From: Tenacibaculum aiptasiae
Lineage (GTDB): Bacteria > Bacteroidota > Bacteroidia > Flavobacteriales > Flavobacteriaceae
Length of the DNA: 64,000 nucleotides
Assembly: GCF_008806755.1 (NCBI RefSeq)
Contig: NZ_WAAU01000003.1
Coordinates: 179,411 to 243,410, forward strand
Direction of reading: 5' to 3'
A program made the position numbers and the translations under genes. A model generated the notes under the pieces. It had not been told where the DNA came from. It saw nothing but the letters and a program-made list of their open reading frames with translations, and did not search any database. Shown here piece after piece: positions 61,764 to 64,000 of this stretch (the stretch's first letter is position 1; every line of letters starts with the position of its first letter).

Positions 61764-62510
61764 TTAATATTCATAAGTAAAATATTTTTCTACCTTTTCA
61801 GAATCGTATTCCGTTATTTCCCCTGTTGTAGCATTCATTTTAAAATGATGTTTTACTTCTGGAAAACAACTAGGTCCAAAAATACTTCCATTTCTAACTA
61901 ACGTATTTGTTTCCCAAATAAAAGATTTAGTTTTTTTATCAAACCATAATTCTATATTTAGTTTTTTATATGGAATTTTTCTACGAATTAACTCTGAATG
62001 TACCGAGTCTATTGGTATTGTTTTATTGAATACTTCAATTGTAGGAAATTGAATGCCTTTAATTATTTTTCCATTTTTATCTAGCATTAAATTCAATCCA
62101 ATTTTTTCGATTCCGATTTCTGGTTTTTTTAAGTGATATGTTGCTGAATATATAGGAAATGCTATGATGGTATCACATTCTTCTTTTTCTTTTAGTTGTC
62201 CTAAAAGAGATACGATATCATCTGAATTTCTCTTAATTTTAATAGGCTTATTTGAGAATACATCAACGTTTTTAAATTCCAGTTTTTGAAAGATTGAATC
62301 TCCTAACCTTTTTTTGAAGTAAGCTTTTATGCTATTATGTATGTCAGTTGGAATTTTGTCTAAAGTATTTAATTCAGCAGAATAACAGCTGTTAATGTTT
62401 TTATAGGATTCTAACTTTGAAACTAATTGAGGATATTTATCTCGTGAGTATTTATTACACGATATAAGAATAATGGTAATAAATAAGAAATGTAATATTT
62501 TATTTTTCAT
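61764..62510 (-). CDS. Lipoprotein of unknown function
   Basis: 248 aa with Cys18 lipobox (LISCNKYS). The mature part has strands such as IGLNLMLDKNGKIIKGIQFP and ends in a segment resembling PepSY-like pattern (HHFKMNATTGEITEYDSEKVEKYF). It lies 16 bp upstream of the LytTR gene and 18 bp after the next gene, which suggests an operon from 63136 to 60132. Confidence 0.6.
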   Translation of the reverse strand: MKNKILHFLFITIILISCNKYSRDKYPQLVSKLESYKNINSCYSAELNTLDKIPTDIHNSIKAYFKKRLGDSIFQKLEFKNVDVFSNKPIKIKRNSDDIVSLLGQLKEKEECDTIIAFPIYSATYHLKKPEIGIEKIGLNLMLDKNGKIIKGIQFPTIEVFNKTIPIDSVHSELIRRKIPYKKLNIELWFDKKTKSFIWETNTLVRNGSIFGPSCFPEVKHHFKMNATTGEITEYDSEKVEKYFTYEY

Positions 62511-62528
62511 CTAGGAAGTAGCAATTTG

Positions 62529-62912
62529 TTATAAACAAAGTTTTATTTCTAAAGGGTATTTTTTTCCGTTGATATAGGTTTTTCCTAAAATTATAATCCA
62601 ATTATTCAGAATACTTATATTAACATCAACATTATTATGTTCCATAAAATATAATGCTATTTCATAGTTATTTTGATTTTGTTCGTTGATAACAATTTGT
62701 TTACTTTTACCTAAATCTATTTGATGTGCATAAAATTCTGGTGAATATAATCCATAGCTGAATTCAAAATTTTCTTTATCACATAACAGATCGAAGACAT
62801 TTTCATCTGCTTTTATGGTTAAATCAGTTATTTGATTTTCATTTATTTCAATAGTACTTTCGTTACGATCTATGGAGAAATTATAATCTCCTATTGAAAA
62901 CTTTTCTTTCAT
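62529..62912 (-). CDS. Immunity-like soluble protein
   Basis: 127 aa, acidic, strand-rich (FSIGDYNFSIDRNESTIEINENQI; NISILNNWIIILGKTYING). It overlaps the DUF7660-like gene by 4 bp (ATGA), showing translational coupling. No family was recognised; the pair may be a toxin-immunity or double-immunity pair, by inference from arrangement only. Confidence 0.6.
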   Translation of the reverse strand: MKEKFSIGDYNFSIDRNESTIEINENQITDLTIKADENVFDLLCDKENFEFSYGLYSPEFYAHQIDLGKSKQIVINEQNQNNYEIALYFMEHNNVDVNISILNNWIIILGKTYINGKKYPLEIKLCL

Positions 62913-63136
62913 TCGTATATTTTTGCTCCTTCTAATATTGTTTTGAAGTTTTGCCAGGTAGGCTTGTCTGCATCAATATTCATTTTCATATTATCATAGT
63001 AGCCTTGAATATCTTCTGTATATGCCTCCATTGCCTCTATGAAATCTTCTAAGGTCTTATTCTCCCAATCAGATTTATTTTCTTTTAAATCTTTTCTAAA
63101 CTCTTTTAAAAAGTCTATAAATTCAATTCTAGTCAT
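62909..63136 (-). CDS. DUF7660-like small protein
   Basis: 75 aa. The pattern WENKTLEDFIEAMEAYTEDI, then GYYDN, then PTWQNFKTILEGAKIYE matches the short DUF7660 family. It is soluble, helical and acidic. It shares an ATGA overlap with the next gene and has repeat A copy 16 upstream. Function unknown; the family often appears near immunity genes. Confidence 0.7.
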   Translation of the reverse strand: MTRIEFIDFLKEFRKDLKENKSDWENKTLEDFIEAMEAYTEDIQGYYDNMKMNIDADKPTWQNFKTILEGAKIYE

Positions 63137-63149
63137 TGTGTTTTCTAAT

Positions 63150-63206
63150 ATTTCTTTTTCAGTTTTTGTAAGCCCAATATACCTAATGTAGATTAGTATT
63201 TCAAGT
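63150..63206 (-). promoter_or_regulatory. Repeat A copy 16 with intact promoter-like spacing
   Basis: Minus-strand TTG (63202-63204), 20 bp, TATATTGG (63174-63181). The core sequence has diverged, but the spacing is kept. Confidence 0.58.
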
Positions 63207-63239
63207 GTAGAATTGTACTGTTGATTTTAAGAAGTATTT

Positions 63240-63827
63240 CTAATTTTTATTTCCTTTAATCCTTATCTCATTTGCTTTTTTAATATTATCAGCTGTTTTG
63301 GTTATTATTTGTATTAGATTGATTTTTATTTTATTGTTTGATGTTTTTATTTTGGTTGGAATGATTTTTAAAATAAAGTTTTCATCTATTAGAAATTCGG
63401 TTTTATTACTTTCCAGTACTTTTTCGTTTATTTGATAGAGTATTGGATTTTTATTCAAAGTCAAATATTTTTCTGTAAGGCTTTTTAATGTTATAAAGTT
63501 TGGTTTATAACCTGATTTCATTTCTACTAGAATCTTACCATCGTAGGCGGTTCCGTTTTTTTCAAAACTCTTCTTTTCTACTTTTAGCGTTTCTATTTTA
63601 TCTGAATTTATAAAGTATAAGGATAATTGATTCCCTATAAAGTTTCCATTTACAAAAATTCCTATAGGACTTTGATTTAGATAGATACTTTTTGTGTTAT
63701 TTATTACTCTTATTTCTGAATCGCTCGAATAAATTGGTTTATTATTGATTAGCTTTTGTTGTATATTTTGACTACATAAATTAAATACTTGTAGTATTAT
63801 AACTAAAGTAAAAATGCTTCTTTTCAT
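63240..63827 (-). CDS. Secreted protein with plug-like segment
   Basis: 195 aa with a signal peptide (IFTLVIILQVFNLCSQ; the Cys is not followed by a clear lipobox context). Residues about 50-100 (IYLNQSPIGIFVNGNFIGNQ and KIETLKVEKKSFEKNG) resemble the TonB plug-type carboxypeptidase-regulatory fold, but the protein is short and has no barrel. Function unknown. Confidence 0.6.
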   Translation of the reverse strand: MKRSIFTLVIILQVFNLCSQNIQQKLINNKPIYSSDSEIRVINNTKSIYLNQSPIGIFVNGNFIGNQLSLYFINSDKIETLKVEKKSFEKNGTAYDGKILVEMKSGYKPNFITLKSLTEKYLTLNKNPILYQINEKVLESNKTEFLIDENFILKIIPTKIKTSNNKIKINLIQIITKTADNIKKANEIRIKGNKN

Positions 63828-63903
63828 AGCTATTAGGTTGATGTTTATTCAAATATAAACCCTGTTTTTTAATTAGGTTTGCTATCTCTTGATTCTATTA
63901 TTC

Positions 63904-64000
63904 TTATTTATAATATTCATATTGATAAGTTATAGTAAAAATTAAATCACTTTTTTTATATACATCTGCTTTTTTCAATAGCCCATTTTTAAGATAGAAA
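63904..64000 (-). CDS. 3' end of a gene continuing beyond the window
   Basis: The minus-strand frame reads FYLKNGLLKKADVYKKSDLI then FTITYQYEYYK and TAA at 63904-63906. It has coding character and no start in the window. The product is unknown. Confidence 0.55.
   Translation of the reverse strand, partial: FYLKNGLLKKADVYKKSDLIFTITYQYEYYK

Noticed and set aside
28819..63206. Repeat A as an insertion sequence or MITE
   Set aside because: No terminal inverted repeats or target-site duplications were found, and the copies always have the same orientation relative to genes.
26140..63827. Calling the region an integron with attC sites
   Set aside because: The boundary elements have only partial GTTRRRY/RYYYAAC resemblance, the arms pair poorly, and no integrase gene is visible, so only a cassette-like array is claimed.

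Overview
The window looks like chromosome of an AT-rich, probably marine flavobacterium (Bacteroidota, Flavobacteriaceae; Tenacibaculum-like in style). The grounds are five large secreted proteins with type IX secretion (T9SS) C-terminal sorting domains, Bacteroidota-type promoters (TTG ... TAnnTTTG), many SPII lipoproteins and no Shine-Dalgarno-like leaders. The species is inference. No rRNA, tRNA, CRISPR array, integrase or transposase gene was seen.

Region 1 (1-4411, minus strand): a conserved housekeeping-like run of a DUF4292 lipoprotein (cut by the left edge), a secreted TPR protein, a sugar nucleotidyltransferase with a left-handed beta-helix tail, and a fused double-cassette oligopeptide ABC ATPase.

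Region 2 (4412-24928, plus strand): an extracellular degradation cluster. It encodes an M43 metalloprotease, an Asp-box/sortilin-type beta-propeller protein, an S8 subtilase and two paralogous M4 thermolysin-like proteases. All carry interchangeable fibronectin III and GEVED modules and nearly identical T9SS tails. Each gene has its own hairpin terminator and most have a similar C-rich leader just before the start codon. An ABC-F ATPase closes the region.

Region 3 (24929-26139): a four-copy 63-bp tandem repeat and a coiled-coil protein with an internal duplication.

Region 4 (26140-64000, all minus strand): about 38 kb of small, mostly unrecognised genes in one orientation: lipoproteins, small membrane proteins, immunity-like soluble proteins, a GNAT acetyltransferase, a RadC/JAB protein, a receiver-like protein, an FCP1-type HAD phosphatase, an AAA ATPase, a lipoyl-domain protein and a nucleotidyltransferase. 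Many gene boundaries carry the same intergenic element (16 copies found). Its core reads, towards the downstream gene, as TTG-N20-TA(C/T)(A/T)TT with exactly 20 bases of spacing in 12 copies, so it looks like a dispersed promoter that travels with single-gene units. A second boundary element (two good copies and degraded ones) creates false N-terminal extensions of two genes. Gene remnants lie between units: a CPBP protease tail, an ORF with one in-frame amber codon, a HAD C-terminus and a fragment of a JAMM-domain lipoprotein. The layout resembles an integron-like cassette array without a visible integrase. A JAMM-like lipoprotein locus at 55.9-59.9 kb shows recent duplication, deletion and chimera formation.

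All calls come from reading the sequence and conceptual translations; no database was searched, so family names for small proteins are recognition-level only.
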